NCBI RefSeq assembly: GCF_051014445.1
Contig: NC_135141.1
Span: 4,216,001-4,280,000 of the forward strand
Direction of reading: 5' to 3'
DNA length: 64,000 bases
DNA from: Colletes latitarsis
Lineage: Eukaryota > Arthropoda > Insecta > Hymenoptera > Colletidae
In this document: one piece after another, positions 25,171-40,142 of the stretch
Numbering within the stretch: the stretch's first letter is position 1
Layout: each line of letters starts with the position of its first letter
Program-made: the position numbers and the translations under genes
The notes under the pieces: generated by a model
Told to the model about the DNA's origin: nothing
The model's database searches: none
What the model saw: only the letters and a program-made list of their open reading frames with translations

Positions 25171-28100
25171 GTTTTATCCTCTAAAATATTGATCGATACC
25201 AGGTTTAATTGAATGGTACTGTGTGGTTCCACATTACTACATGATTCAAACCCAGACCTAACCCAGGATCTGGCCAACAGGTATGCGAAGAAGGCAAAGT
25301 CATGAGCCAGATGCGAGCAAAACCCAGACCTAACCCGGACCTAACCGGTTTTATCATCTAAAATATTGATCGATACCAGGTTTAATTGACTGTTACTGTG
25401 TGGTACCACATTACTACGTGATTCAAACCCAGACCTAACCCAGGATCTGGCCAACAAGTATGCGATGACGGCAAAATCATGAGCCAGATGCGGGCATAAC
25501 CCAGACCTAACCCAGACCTAACCGGGGGTTACCGACTAAAATACTGACCGAATCCAGGTTCAATAGACAGTCACTGTGAGGTGCCACATTACTACGTGAT
25601 TCAAACCCGAAAAAACCCAGGATCCGACCAACAAGTATGCGAAGAAGGCAAAATCATGAGCCAGATGCGGGCATAACCCAGTCCTAACCCAGACCTAACC
25701 GGTGTCATCCTTTAAAATATTGATCGAAACCAGGATTTATTGACTGTTACTGTGCGGTAACACATTACTACGTGACTCAAATCTGAAAAAACCAAGGATC
25801 TGGCCAACAAGTATGCGAAGATGGCAAAATCATGAGCCAGATGCGGGCATAACCCAGACCTAGCCGGTTTTATCCTCGAAAATGTGGATCGAAACCAGGT
25901 TTAATTGACTGTTCAGTGTGGTATCACATTACTATGTGCTTCAAACCGAGAAAACCCAGGATCTGGCCGACAAGTATGAGAAGAAGTCAAAATCATGAGC
26001 CAGATGCGGGCATAACCCAGACCTAACGCACACCTAACCGGTGTCTTCCTTTAAAATATTGGTCGAAGCCAGGTTTAATTGACTGTTTCAATGTGGTACA
26101 GCATTACCACGTGATTCAAACCCGAAAAAACCCAGGATCTGGCCAACAAGTATGCGAAGAAGGCAAAATCATGAGCCATATGCGGGCATAGCCCAGACCT
26201 AACCCAGACCTAACCGGTTTTATCCTCTAAAATATTGATCGAAACCAGGTTTTAATGACTGTTACTGTGTGGTCCCACATTACCACGTGACTTAAACCCG
26301 AAAAAACCCAGGATCTGGCCAACAAGTATGCGAAGAAGGCAAAATCATGAGCCAGATGCGGGCATATGCCAGACCTAACCCAGACCTTACCGGTTTTATC
26401 CACTAAAATATTGATCGAAATCATGTTTAATTGACTGTTACTGTGTGGTGCCACATTACTACGTGATTCAGACTCGAAAAAACCCAGGATCTGATAAACA
26501 AGTGTGCAAAGAAGGCAAAATCATGAACCAAATGCGGGCATAACACAGACCTAACCCAGACCTAACCGGTGTTATCCACTAAAATATTGATCGATACCAG
26601 GTTTAATTGAATGGTACTGTGTGGTTCCACATTACAACGTGATTCAAACCCAGACCTAACCCAGGATCTGGCCAACAAGTATGCGAAGAAGGCAAATTCA
26701 TGAGCCAGATGCGGGCTTAAGCCAGACCTAACCCAGACCTAACCGGTTTTATCCTCTAAAATATTGATCGAAACCAGGTTTTATTGACAGTTACTGTGAG
26801 GTCCCACATTAACACGTGACTTAAACCCGAAAAAAACCCAGGATCTGGCCAACAAGTATGCGAAGAAGGCAAAATCATGAGCCAGATGCGGGCATAAGCC
26901 AAACCTAACCCAGACCTTTCCGGTTTTATCCACTAAAATATTGATCGAAATCATGTTTAATTGACTGTCACTGTGTGGTGCGACATTGCTATCTGATTCA
27001 AACCCGAGAAAACCAAGGATCTGGCCAACAAGTATGCGAAGAAGGCAAAATCATGAGCCAGATGCGGGCATGACCCAGGCCTAACCCAGCCATTACCGGT
27101 TCTATCCTTTAAAATACTGACCGAATCCAGGTTTAATTGACTGTCACTGTGAGGTGCCAAATTACTACGTGATTCAAACCAGAAAAAACCCAGGATCTAG
27201 CCAACAAGTTTGCGAAGAAGGCAAAATCATGAGCCAGATGCGGGCATAACCCAGACCTAACCCAGACCTGACCGGTTTTATCCTCTAAAATATTGATCTA
27301 TACCAGGTTTAATTGAATGGTACTGTGTGGTTCCACATTACTATGTGACTCAAATCTGAAAAAACCCAGGATCTGGCCAACAACTATGCGAAGAAGGCAA
27401 AAACATGAGCCAGATGAGGGCATAACCCAGACCTAACCCAGACCTAACCAGTTTTATCCTCTAAAATATTGATCGATACCAGGTTTAATTGAATGGTACT
27501 GTGTGGTTCCACATTACTACGTGATTCAAACCCAGACCTAACCCAGGATCTGGCCAACAGCTATGCGAAGAAGGCAATGTCATGAGCCAGGTGCGGGCAT
27601 AACCCAGACCTAACCCTGACCTAACCGGTTTTATCCTCTAAAATATTGATCGATACCAGGTTTAATTGACTGTTACTGTGTGGTACCACATTACTACGTG
27701 ATTCAAACCCGAAAAAACCCAGGATCTGGCCAGCACGAATCCGGAAAAGGCAAAATCATGTGCCAGATGCGGGCATAACCCGGACCTAACCCAGACCTAA
27801 CCGGTGTTACCGACTAAAATATTGATCGAAACCAAGTTTAAGTGACTGTTTCTGAGTGATACCACATTACTACGTGATTCAAACCTTAAAAAACCAAGGA
27901 TCTGGGCAACAAGAATGCGGAAAAGGCAAAATCATTAGCCAGATGCGGGCATAACCCAGACCTATCCCAGACCTAACCGGTGTTACCGACTAAAATACTG
28001 ACCGAATCCAGGCTTAATTGACAGCTACTGTGTGGTACCACATTACTACGTGATTCAAACCCGAGAAAACCCAGGATATGGCCAACAAGTATGCGAAGAA

Positions 28101-30069
28101 GGCAAAATCATGAGCCATATGCGGGCATAACCCAGACCTAACCCAGACCTAACCGTTGTCATCCTTTAAAATATTGATCGAAACCAGGTTTTATTGACTG
28201 TTACTGTGTGGTCCCACATAACCACGTGACTTAAAACCGAAAAAACCCAGGATCTGGGCAACAAGAATGCGGAAAAGGCAAAATCATGAGCCAGATGCGG
28301 GCATAAGCCAGACCTAAACCAGACCTTACCTGTTTTATCCACTGAAATATTGATCGAAATCATGTTTAATTGACTGTTACTGTGTGGTGCCACATTGCTA
28401 TCTGATTCAAACCCGAGAAAACCAAGGATCTGGCCAACAAGTATGCGAAGAAGGCAAAATCATGAGCCAGATGCGGGCATGACCCAGACCTAACCCAGCC
28501 ATTACCGGTTTTATCCTTTAAAATACTGACCGAATCCAGGTTTAATTGACTGTCACTGTGAGGTGCCAAATTACTACGTGATTCAAACCAGAAGAAACCC
28601 AGGATCCGGCCAACAAGTATGCGATGAAGGCAAAATCATGAGCCAGATGCGGGCATAACCCAGACCTAACCCAGACCTAACCGGAGTTATCCTCTATAAT
28701 ATTGATCGATACAAGGTTTCATTGACTGTTACTGTGTGGTACCACATTACTACGTGATTCAGACCCGAAAAAACCCAGGATCTGGTAAAGAAGTCTGCGA
28801 AGAAGGCAAAATCATGATCCAAATGCGGGCATGACACAGACCTAACCCAGACCTAACCGGTGTTATCCACTAAAATATTGATCGATACCAAGTTTAATTG
28901 ACTGTCACTGTGAGGTGCCAAATTACTACGTGATTCAAACCAGAAAAAACCCAGGATCCGGCCAACAAGTATGCGATGAAGGCAAAATCATGAGCCAGAT
29001 GCGGGCATAACCCAGACCTAACCCAGACCTAACCGGTGTTATCCACTAAAATATTGATCGATACCAGGTTTAATTGAATGGTACTGTGTGGTTCCACATT
29101 ACTACGTGATTCAAACCCAGACCTAACCCAGGATCTGGCCAACAAGTATGCGAAGAAGGCAAAATCATGAGCCAGATGCGGGCATAACCCAGACCTAACC
29201 CAGACCGAACCGGATTTATCCTCTAAAATATTGATCGATACAAGGTTTAATTGACTGTTACTGTGTGATACCACATTACTACGTGATGCAAACCCGAAAA
29301 AACCCAGGATCTGGTAAACAAGTATGCGAAGAAGGCAAAATCATGAGCCAGATGCGGGTATAACCCAGATCTAACCCAGACCTGACCGGGGTTACCGACT
29401 AAAATACTGACCGAATCCAGGTTTAATTGACTGTCACTGCGATGTGCCACATTACTACGTGATTCAAACCCGAAAAAACCCCGGAACTGGCCAAAAAGTA
29501 TGCGAAAAAGGCAAAATCATGAGCCAGATGCGGGCATGACCCAGATCTAACCCAGGCATTACCGGTTTTATCCTTTAAAATATTGATCGAAACCAGGTTT
29601 TATTGACTGTTACTGTGTGGTACCACATTACTACGTGATTCAAATCCGAAAGAACCCAGGATCTGGCCAACAAGTATGCGGAAAAGGCAAAATCATGAGC
29701 CAGATGCGGGCATGACCCAGACCTAACCCAGACCTAACCGGTGTCATCCTTTAAAATATTGATCGAAACCAGGTTTAATTGAATTATACTGTGTGGTTCC
29801 ACATTACTACGTGATTCAAACCCAGACCTAACCCAGGATCTGGCCATCAAGTATGCGAAGAAGGTAAAATCATGAGCCAGATGCGGGCATAACCCAGACC
29901 TAACCCAGACCTAACCGGTTTTATCATCTAAAATATTGATCGATACCAGGTTTAATTGACTGTTACTGTGTGGTACCACATTACTACGTGATTCAAACCC
30001 AGACCTAACCCAGGATCTGGCCAACAAGTATGCGATGAAGGCAAAATCATGAGCCGGATGTGGGCATAG

Positions 30070-30103
30070 CCCAGACCTAACCCAGACCTTACCCAGACCT
30101 GAC
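30070..30103. repeat. Sub-repeat tract with three units (A copy)
   Basis: The tract reads CCCAGACCTAA, then CCCAGACCTTA, then CCCAGACCTGA before CCGG. It makes a monomer of about 187 bp. The same triple with the same substitutions is found in the B and C copies of the long unit, so the expansion predates the A/B/C duplication. Confidence 0.88.
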
Positions 30104-33100
30104 CGGTTTTATCCTCTAAAATATTGATCGATACCAGGTTTAATTGAATGGTACTGTGTGGTTCCACATTACTACGTGATTCAAACCCAGACCTAACCTA
30201 GGATCTGGCCACCAAGTATGCGAAGAAGGTAAAATCATGAGCCAGATGCGGGCACAACCCAAACCTAACCCAGACCTAACCGGTGTTACCGACTAAAATA
30301 CTGACCGAATTCGGGTTTAATTCACTGTTACTGTGTGGTACCACATTACTACGTGATTCAGACCCGAAAAAACCCAGGCTGTGGTAAACAAGTACGCGAA
30401 GAAGGCAAAATCATGATCCAGATGCGGGCATAACCCAGACCTAACCAAGACCTAACCGGTGTTATCCTATAAAATATTGATCGCAACCAGGTTTTATTGA
30501 CTGTTACTGTGTGGTCCCACATTACCACGTGACTTAAACCCGAAAAAACCCAGTATCTGGCCAACAAGTATGCGAAGAAGGCAAAATCATGAGCCAGATG
30601 CGGGCATAACCCAGACCTAACACACACCTGACCGGTTTTATCCTCTAAAATATTGATCGATACCAGGTTTAATTGAATGGTTCTGTGTGGTTCCACATTA
30701 CTACGTGATTCAAACCCAGACCTAACCCAGGATCTGGCCAACACGTATGCGAAGAAGGCAAAGTCATGAGCCAGATGCGAGCACAACCCAGACCTAACCC
30801 AGACCTAACCGGTTTTATCCTCTAAAATATTGATCGTGACCAGGTTTAATTGACTGTTACTGTGTGGTACCACATCACTACGTGATTCAAACCCAGACCT
30901 AACCCAGGATCTGGCCAACAGGTATGCGAAGAAGGCAAAGTCATGAGCCAGATGCGGGCATAACCCAGACCTAACCCAGACCTAACCGGTGTTACCGACT
31001 AAAATATTGATCGAAACCAAGTTTAAGTGACTGTTTCTGAGTGGTACCACATTACTACGTGATTCAAACCCTAAAAAACCAAGGATCTGGGCAACAAGAA
31101 TGCGGAAAAGGCAAAATCATGAGCCAGATGCGGGCATAACCCGGACCTAACCCAGACCTAACCGGTGTTACCGACTAAAATATTGATCGAAACCAAGTTT
31201 AAGTGACTGTTTCTGAGTGGTACCACATTACTACGTGATTCAAACCCTAAAAAACCACGGATCTGGGCAACAAGAATGCGGAAAAGGCAAAATCATTAGC
31301 CAGATGCGGGCATAACCCAGACCTAACCCAGACCTAACCGGTGTTACCGACTAAAATACTGACCGAATTCAGGTTTAATTCACTGTTACTATGTGGTACC
31401 ACGTTACTACGTGACTCAAACCCGAAAAAACCAAGGATCTGGACAACAAGTATGCGAAGAAGGCAAAATCATGAGCCAGATGCGGGCATAACTCACAACT
31501 AACCCACACCTAACCGGTGTCATCCTTTAAAATATTGGTCGAAGCCAGGTGTAATTGACTGTTTCAATGCGGTACAACATTACTACGTGATTCAAACCCG
31601 AAAAAACCCAGGATCTGGCCAACAAGTATGCGAAGAAGGCGAAATCATGAGCCAGATGCGGGCTTAACCCAGACATAACACAGACCTAACCGGTGTTATC
31701 CACTAAAATATTGATCGATACCAGGTTTAATTGACTGTCACTATGTGGTGCCAAATTACTACGTGATTCAAACCAGAAAAAACCCAGGATCCGGCCAACA
31801 AGTATGCGATGAAGGCAAAATCATGAGCCAGATGCGGGCATAACCCAGACGTAACCCAGACCTAACCGGGGTTACCGACTAAAATACTGACCGAATCCAG
31901 GTTTAATTGACTGTCACTGTGATGTGCCACATTACTACGTGATTCAAACCAGAAAAAACCCAGGATCCGGCCAACAAGTATGCGATGAAGGCAAAATCAT
32001 GAGCCAGATGCGGGCATAAGCCAGACCTAACCCAGACCTAACCGGTTTTATCCTCTAAAATATTGATCGAAATCATGTTTAATTGACTGTTACTGTGTGG
32101 TGCCACATTGCTATCTGATTCAAACCCGAAAAAAACCCAGGATCTGGTAAACAAGTATGCGAAGAAGGCAAAATCATGAGCCAGATGCGGGTATAACCCA
32201 GACCTAACCCAGACCTGACCGGGGTTACCGACTAAAATACTGACCGAATCCAGGTTTAATTGACTGTCACTGTGATGTGCCACATTACTACGTGATTCAA
32301 ACCTAGACCTAACCCAGGATCTGGCCAACAAGTATGCGAAGAAGGCAAAATCATGAGCCAGATGCGGGCATAACACAGACCTAACCCAGACCTAACCGGA
32401 TTTATCCTCTAAGATATTGATCGATACAAGGTTTAATTGACTGTTACTGTGTGATACCACATTACTACGTGATGCATTACCCGAAAAAAACCCAGGATCT
32501 GGTAAACAAGTATGCGAAGAAGGCAAAATCATGAGCCAGATGCGGGCATAATCCAGACGTAACCAAGACCTAACCGGGGTTACCGACTAAAATACTGACC
32601 GAATCCAGGTTTAATTGACTGTCACTGTGATGTGCCACATTACTACGTGATTCAAACTCGAAAAAAACCCAGGATCTGGCCAACAAGTATGTGAAGATGG
32701 CAAAAGCATGAGCCAGATGCGGGCATAACCCAGACCTAACCCAGACATAACCGGTTTTATCCTCTAAAATATTGATCGATACCAGGTTTAAATGACTGTT
32801 ACTTTGTGGTACCACATTACTGCGTGATTCAAACCCGAAAAAACCCAGGATCTGGCCAACACGAATGCGGAAAAGGCAAAATCATGAGCCAGATGCGGGC
32901 ATAACCCAGACCTAACCCAGACCTATCCGGTGTCATCCTTTAAAATATTGATCGAAACCATGATTTATTGAGTGCTACTGTGTGGTACCACATTACTACG
33001 TGATTCAAATCCGACAAAACCCAGGATCTGGCAACAAGTATGCGAAGAAGGCAAAATCATGAGCCAGATGCGGGCATAACCCAGACCTAACCCAGACCTA

Positions 33101-36100
33101 ACCGGTGTCATCCTTTAAAATCTTGATCGAAACCAGGATTTATTGACTGTTACTGTGTGGTACCACATTACTACGTGACTCAAATCTGAAAAAACCCAGG
33201 ATCTGGGCAACAAGTATGCGAAGAAGGCAAAATCATGAGCCAGATGCGGGCATAAACCAGACCTAACCGGTTTTATCCTCTAAAATGTGGATCGAAACCA
33301 GGTTTAATTGACTGTTCAGTGTGGTATCACATTACTACGTGATTCAAACCGAGAAAACCCAGGATCTGGCCGACAAGTATGCGAAGAAGTCAAAATCATG
33401 AGCCAGATGCGGGCATAACCCAGACCTAACCAAGACCTAACCGGTGTTACCGACTAAAATACTGACCGCGTCCAGGTTTAATTGACTGTTACTGTGTGGT
33501 ACCACATTACTACGTGATTCAAACCCGAAAAAAACCCAGGATATGGCCAACAAGTATGCGAAGAAGGCAAAACCATGAGCCAGATGCGGGCATAACCCAG
33601 ACCTAACCCAGACATAACCGGTTTTATCCTCTAAAATATTTATCGATACCAGGTTTAATTGAATTACACTGTGTGGTTCCACATTACTACGTGATTGAAA
33701 CCCAGACCTTACCCAGGATCTGGCCAACAAGTATGCGATGAAGGCAAAATCATGAGCCAGATGTGGGCATAGCCCAGACCTAAACCAGACCTAACCGGAT
33801 TTATCCCCTGAAATATTGATCGATACAAGGTTTAATTGACTGTTACTGTGTGGTACCACATTACTACTTCATGCAACCCCGAAAAAACCCAGGATCTGGT
33901 AAACGAGTATGCGAAGAAGGCAAAATCATGAGCCAGATGCGGGCATAACCCAGACCTAACCCAGACCTAACCGTATTTATCCTTTAAAATACTTACCGAA
34001 TCCAGGTTTAATTGACTGTCACTGTGAGGTGCCAAATTACTACGTGATTCAAACCCGAAAAAACCAGGATACGGCCAACAAGTATGCGAAGAAGGCAAAA
34101 TCATGAACCAGATGCGGGCATAACCCAGACCTAACCCAGACCAAACCGGTATTATCCTCTAAAATGTGGTTGGACACCAGGTTTAATTGACTGTTTCAGT
34201 GTGGTACCACATTACTACGTGATTCAAACCCGAATAAACCCAGGATCTGGCCAACAAGTATGCGAAGAAGGCAAAATCATGAGCCAGATGCGGGCATAAC
34301 CCAGACCTAACCCAGACCTAACCGGTTTTATCCTCTAAAATATTGATCGATACCAGATTTAATTGAATGGTACTGTGTGGTTCCACATTACTACGAGATT
34401 CAAACCCAGACCTTACCCAGGATCTGGCCAACAAGTATGCGATGAAGGCAAAATCATGAGCCAGATGCGGGCATAACCCAGACCTAACCCAGACCTAACC
34501 GGTTTTATCCTCTAAAATATTGATCGATACCAGGTTTAATTGAATGGTACTGTGTGGTTCCACATTATTACGTGATTCAAACCCAGACCTTACCCTGGAT
34601 CTGGCCAACAAGTATGCGATGAAGGCAAAATCATGAGCCAGATGTGGGCATAACCCAGACCTAACCCAGACCTAACCGGGTTTACGGACTAAAATACTGA
34701 CCGAATCCAGGTTTAATTGTCTGTCACTGTGATGTGGCACATTACTACGTTATTGAAACTCGAAAAAAACCCAGGATCTGGCCAATAAGTATGCGATGAC
34801 GGCAAAATCATGTGCCAGATGCGGGCATAACCCAGACCTAACCCAGACCTAACCGGTTTTATCCTCTAAAATATTGATCGATACCAGGTTTAATTGAATG
34901 GTACTGTGTGGTTCCACATTACTACGTGATTCAAACCCAGACCTTACCCAGGATCTGGCCAGCAAGTATGCGATGAAGGCAAAATCATGAGCCAGATGCG
35001 GGCATAACCCAGACTTAACCCAGACCTAACCGGTTTTATCCTCTAAAATATTGATCGATTCCAGGTTTAATTGAATGGTACTGTGTGGTTCCACATTACT
35101 ACGTGATTCAAACCCAGACCTTACCCAGGATCTGGCCAACAAGTATGCGATGAAGGCAAAATCATGAGCCAGATGCGGGCATAACCCAGACCTAACCCAG
35201 ACCTAACCGGGGTTACCGACTAAAATACTGACCGAATCCAGGTTTAATTGTCTGTCACTGTGATGTGGCACATTACTACGTGATTCAAACTCGAAAAAAC
35301 CCCAGGATCTGGCCAACAAGTATGCGAAGATGGCAAAATCATGAGCCAGATGCGGGCATAACCCAGACCTAACCCAGTCATAACAGGTTTTATCCTCTAA
35401 AATATTTATCGATACCAGGTTTAATTGAATTATACTGTGTGGTTCCACATTACTACGTGATTCAAACCCAGACCTTACCCAGGATCTGGCCAACAAGTAT
35501 GCGATGAAGGCAAAATCATGAGCCAGATGCGGGCATAACCCAGACCTAACCCAGACCTAACCGGGGTTACCGACTAAAATACTGACCGAATCCAGGTTTA
35601 ATTGTCTGTCACTGTGATGTGCCACATTACTAAGTGATTCAAACCCGAAAAAACCCAGGATCCGGCCAACAAGTATGCGAAGAAGGCAAAATCATGAGCC
35701 AGATGCGGGCATAACCCAGACCTAACCCAGACCAGACCGGTTTTATCCTCTAAAATATTGATCGATACCAGGTTTAACTGAATGGTACTGTGTGGTTCCA
35801 CATTACTACATGATTCAAACCCAGACCTAACCCAGGATCTGGCCAACAGGTATGCGAAGAAGGCAAAGTCATGAGCCAGATGCGAGCACAACCCAGACCT
35901 AACCCGGACCTAACCGGTTTTATCATCTAAAATATTGATCGATACCAGGTTTAATTGACTGTTACTGTGTGGTGCCACATTACTACGTGATTCAAACCCG
36001 AAAAAACCCAGGATCCGACCAACAAGTATGCGAAGAAGGCAAAATCATGAGCCAGATGCGGGCATAACCCAGTCCTAACCCAGACCTAACCGGTGTCATC

Positions 36101-39100
36101 CTTTAAAATATTGATCGAAACCAGGATTTATTGACTGTTACTGTGCGGTAACACATTACTACGTGACTCAAATCTGAAAAAACCAAGGATCTGGCCAACA
36201 AGTATGCGAAGATGGCAAAATCATGAGCCAGATGCGGGCATAACCCAGACCTAGCCGGTTTTATCCTCGAAAATGTGGATCGAAACCAGGTTTAATTGAC
36301 TGTTCAGTGTGGTATCACATTACTATGTGCTTCAAACCGAGAAAACCCAGGATCTGGCCGACAAGTATGAGAAGAAGTCAAAATCATGAGCCAGATGCGG
36401 GCATAACCCAGACCTAACCCACACCTAACCGGTGTCTTCCTTTAAAATATTGGTCGAAGCCAGGTTTAATTGACTGTTTCAATGTGGTACAGCATTACCA
36501 CGTGATTCAAACCCGAAAAAACCCAGGATCTGGCCAACAAGTATGCGAAGAAGGCAAAATCATGAGCCATATGCGGGCATAGCCCAGACCTAACCCAGAC
36601 CTAACCGGTTTTATCCTCTAAAATATTGATCGAAACCAGGTTTTAATGACTGTTACTGTGTGGTCCCACATTACCACGTGACTTAAACCCGAAAAAACCC
36701 AGGATCTGGCCAACAAGTATGCGAAGAAGGCAAAATCATGAGCCAGATGCGGGCATATGCCAGACCTAACCCAGACCTTACCGGTTTTATCCACTAAAAT
36801 ATTGATCGAAATCATGTTTAATTGACTGTTACTGTGTGGTGCCACATTACTACGTGATTCAGACTCGAAAAAACCCAGGATCTGATAAACAAGTGTGCGA
36901 AGAAGGCAAAATCATGAACCAAATGCGGGCATAACACAGACCTAACCCAGACCTAACCGGTGTTATCCACTAAAATATTGATCGATACCAGGTTTAATTG
37001 AATGGTACTGTGTGGTTCCACATTACAACGTGATTCAAACCCAGACCTAACCCAGGATCTGGCCAACAAGTATGCGAAGAAGGCAAAATCATGAGCCAGA
37101 TGCGGGCTTAAGCCAGACCTAACCCAGACCTAACCGGTTTTATCCTCTAAAATATTGATCGAAACCAGGTTTTATTGACAGTTACTGTGAGGTCCCACAT
37201 TAACACGTGACTTAAACCCGAAAAAAACCCAGGATCTGGCCAACAAGTATGCGAAGAAGGCAAAATCATGAGGCAGATGCGGGCATAAGCCAAACCTAAC
37301 CCAGACCTTTCCGGTTTTATCCACTAAAATATTGATCGAAATCATGTTTAATTGACTGTCACTGTGTGGTGCCACATTGCTATCTGATTCAAACCCGAGA
37401 AAACCAAGGATCTGGCCAACAAGTATGCGAAGAAGGCAAAATCATGAGCCAGATGCGGGCATGACCCAGGCCTAACCCAGCCATTACCGGTTCTATCCTT
37501 TAAAATACTGACCGAATCCAGGTTTAATTGACTGTCACTGTGAGGTGCCAAATTACTACGTGATTCAAACCAGAAAAAACCCAGGATCTAGCCAACAAGT
37601 ATGCGAAGAAAGCAAAATCATGAGCCAGATGCGGGCATAACCCAGACCTAACCCAGACCTGACCGGTTTTATCCTCTAAAATATTGATCTATACCAGGTT
37701 TAATTGAATGGTACTGTGTGGTTCCACATTACTATGTGACTCAAATCTGAAAAAACCCAGGATCTGGCCAACAACTATGCGAAGAAGGCAAAAACATGAG
37801 CCAGATGAGGGCATAACCCAGACCTAACCCAGACCTAACCGGTTTTATCCTCTAAAATATTGATCGATACCAGGTTTAATTGAATGGTACTGTGTGGTTC
37901 CACATTACTACGTGATTCAAACCCAGACCTAACCCAGGATCTGGCCAACAGCTATGCGAAGAAGGCAATGTCATGAGCCAGGTGCGGGCATAACCCAGAC
38001 CTAACCCTGACCTAACCGGTTTTATCCTCTAAAATATTGATCGATACCAGGTTTAATTGACTGTTACTGTGTGGTACCACATTACTACGTGATTCAAACC
38101 CGAAAAAACCCAGGATCTGGCCAGCACGAATCCGGAAAAGGCAAAATCATGTGCCAGATGCGGGCATAACCCGGACCTAACCCAGACCTAACCGGTGTTA
38201 CCGACTAAAATATTGATCGAAACCAAGTTTAAGTGACTGTTTCTGAGTGATACCACATTACTACGTGATTCAAACCTTAAAAAACCAAGGATCTGGGCAA
38301 CAAGAATGCGGAAAAGGCAAAATCATTAGCCAGATGCGGGCATAACCCAGACCTATCCCAGACCTAACCGGTGTTACCGACTAAAATACTGACCGAATCC
38401 AGGCTTAATTGACAGCTACTGTGTGGTACCACATTACTACGTGATTCAAACCCGAGAAAACCCAGGATATGGCCAACAAGTATGCGAAGAAGGCAAAATC
38501 ATGAGCCATATGCGGGCATAACCCAGACCTAACCCAGACCTAACCGTTGTCATCCTTTAAAATATTGATCGAAACCAGGTTTTATTGACTGTTACTGTGT
38601 GGTCCCACATAACCACGTGACTTAAAACCGAAAAAACCCAGGATCTGGGCAACAAGTATGCGATGAAGGCAAAATCATGAGCCAGATGCGGGCATGACCC
38701 AGACCTAACCCAGACCTGACCGGGGTTACCGACTAAAATACTGACCGAATCCAGGTTTAATTGACTGTCACTGTGAGGTGCCAAATTACTACGTGATTCA
38801 AACCAGAAAAAACCCAGGATCCGGCCAACAAGTATGCGATGAAGGCAAAATCATGAGCCAGATGCGGGCATAACCCAGACCTAACCCAGACCTAACCGGT
38901 GTTATCCACTAAAATATTGATCGATACCAGGTTTAATTGAATGGTACTGTGTGGTTCCACATTACTACGTGATTCAAACCCAGACCTAACCCAGGATCTG
39001 GCCAACAAGTATGCGAAGAAGGCAAAATCATGAGCCAGATGCGGGCATAACCCAGACCTAACCCAGACCGAACCGAATTTATCCTCTAAAATATTGATCG

Positions 39101-40108
39101 ATACAAGGTTTAATTGACTGTTACTGTGTGATACCACATTACTACGTGATGCAAACCCGAAAAAACCCAGGATCTGGTAAACAAGTATGCGAAGAAGGCA
39201 AAATCATGAGCCAGATGCGGGTATAACCCAGATCTAACCCAGACCTGACCGGGGTTACCGACTAAAATACTGACCGAATCCAGGTTTAATTGACTGTCAC
39301 TGCGATGTGCCACATTACTACGTGATTCAAACCCGAAAAAACCCAGGATCTGGCCAAAAAGTATGCGAAGAAGGCAAAATCATGAGCCAGATGCGGGCAT
39401 GACCCAGATCTAACCCAGGCATTACCGGTTTTATCCTTTAAAATATTGATCGAAACCAGGTTTTATTGACTGTTACTGTGTGGTACCACATTACTACGTG
39501 ATTCAAATCCGAAAGAACCCAGGATCTGGCCAACAAGTATGCGGAAAAGGCAAAATCATGAGCCAGATGCGGGCATGACCCAGACCTAACCCAGACCTAA
39601 CCGGTGTCATCCTTTAAAATATTGATCGAAACCAAGTTTAATGGACTGTTTCAGTGTGGTACCACATTACTACGTGACTTAAACCCGAAAAAACCCAGGA
39701 TCTGGCCAACAAGTATGCGAAGAAGGCAAAATCATGAGCCAGATGCGGGCATAAGCCAGACCTAACCCAGACCTAACCGGTTGTATCCTCTAAAATATTG
39801 ATCGAAACCAGGTTTAATTGAATTATACTGTGTGGTTCCACATTACTACGTGATTCAAACCCAGACCTAACCCAGGATCTGGCCATCAAGTATGCGAAGA
39901 AGGTAAAATCATGAGCCAGATGCGGGCATAACCCAGACCTAACCCAGACCTAACCGGTTTTATCATCTAAAATATTGATCGATACCAGGTTTAATTGACT
40001 GTTACTGTGTGGTACCACATTACTACGTGATTCAAACCCAGACCTAACCCAGGATCTGGCCAACAAGTATGCGATGAAGGCAAAATCATGAGCCGGATGT
40101 GGGCATAG

Positions 40109-40142
40109 CCCAGACCTAACCCAGACCTTACCCAGACCTGAC
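40109..40142. repeat. Sub-repeat tract with three units (B copy)
   Basis: Three units with the same TAA, TTA, TGA endings as at 30070, displaced by 10039 bp. The tract lies in the monomer with the GAGCCGGATGTGGGCATAG core variant, which is a useful marker for this position in the long unit. Confidence 0.88.

Larger units (their letters stand above)
22980..33912. repeat. Long higher-order unit, copy A (about 10.9 kb)
   Basis: First of three successive copies. The unit starts with the monomer giving GATTTATCCTTTAAAATACTGACC and CCAAATTACTACG, and the next copy starts again at about 33913. It contains roughly 62 monomers. Relative to B it has two extra monomers near 23850-24200, one near 25400-25590 and three near 28270-28800, and it lacks one near 29757. 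It also carries a different monomer near 31100-31300. All these differences keep the monomer register. Subtypes ATCATGTTTAATT, GAAGCCAGG and AAGTTTAAGTGAC make their first appearance in this unit. Confidence 0.8.

Noticed and set aside
26810..26825. CACGTG (E-box-like) sites in the subtype with ACCACGTGACTTAAACC
   Set aside because: A six-base motif made by one substitution in the ordinary TACTACGTGA box; there is no gene nearby for it to regulate.
30358..30786. 142-codon minus-strand open frame, repeated at 40397 and 47981, and dozens of 60-97 codon frames of the same kind
   Set aside because: They lie wholly inside satellite monomers, switch frame from monomer to monomer, have no recognisable domain, and vary as the repeat varies. 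They are chance frames in a stop-poor repeat.
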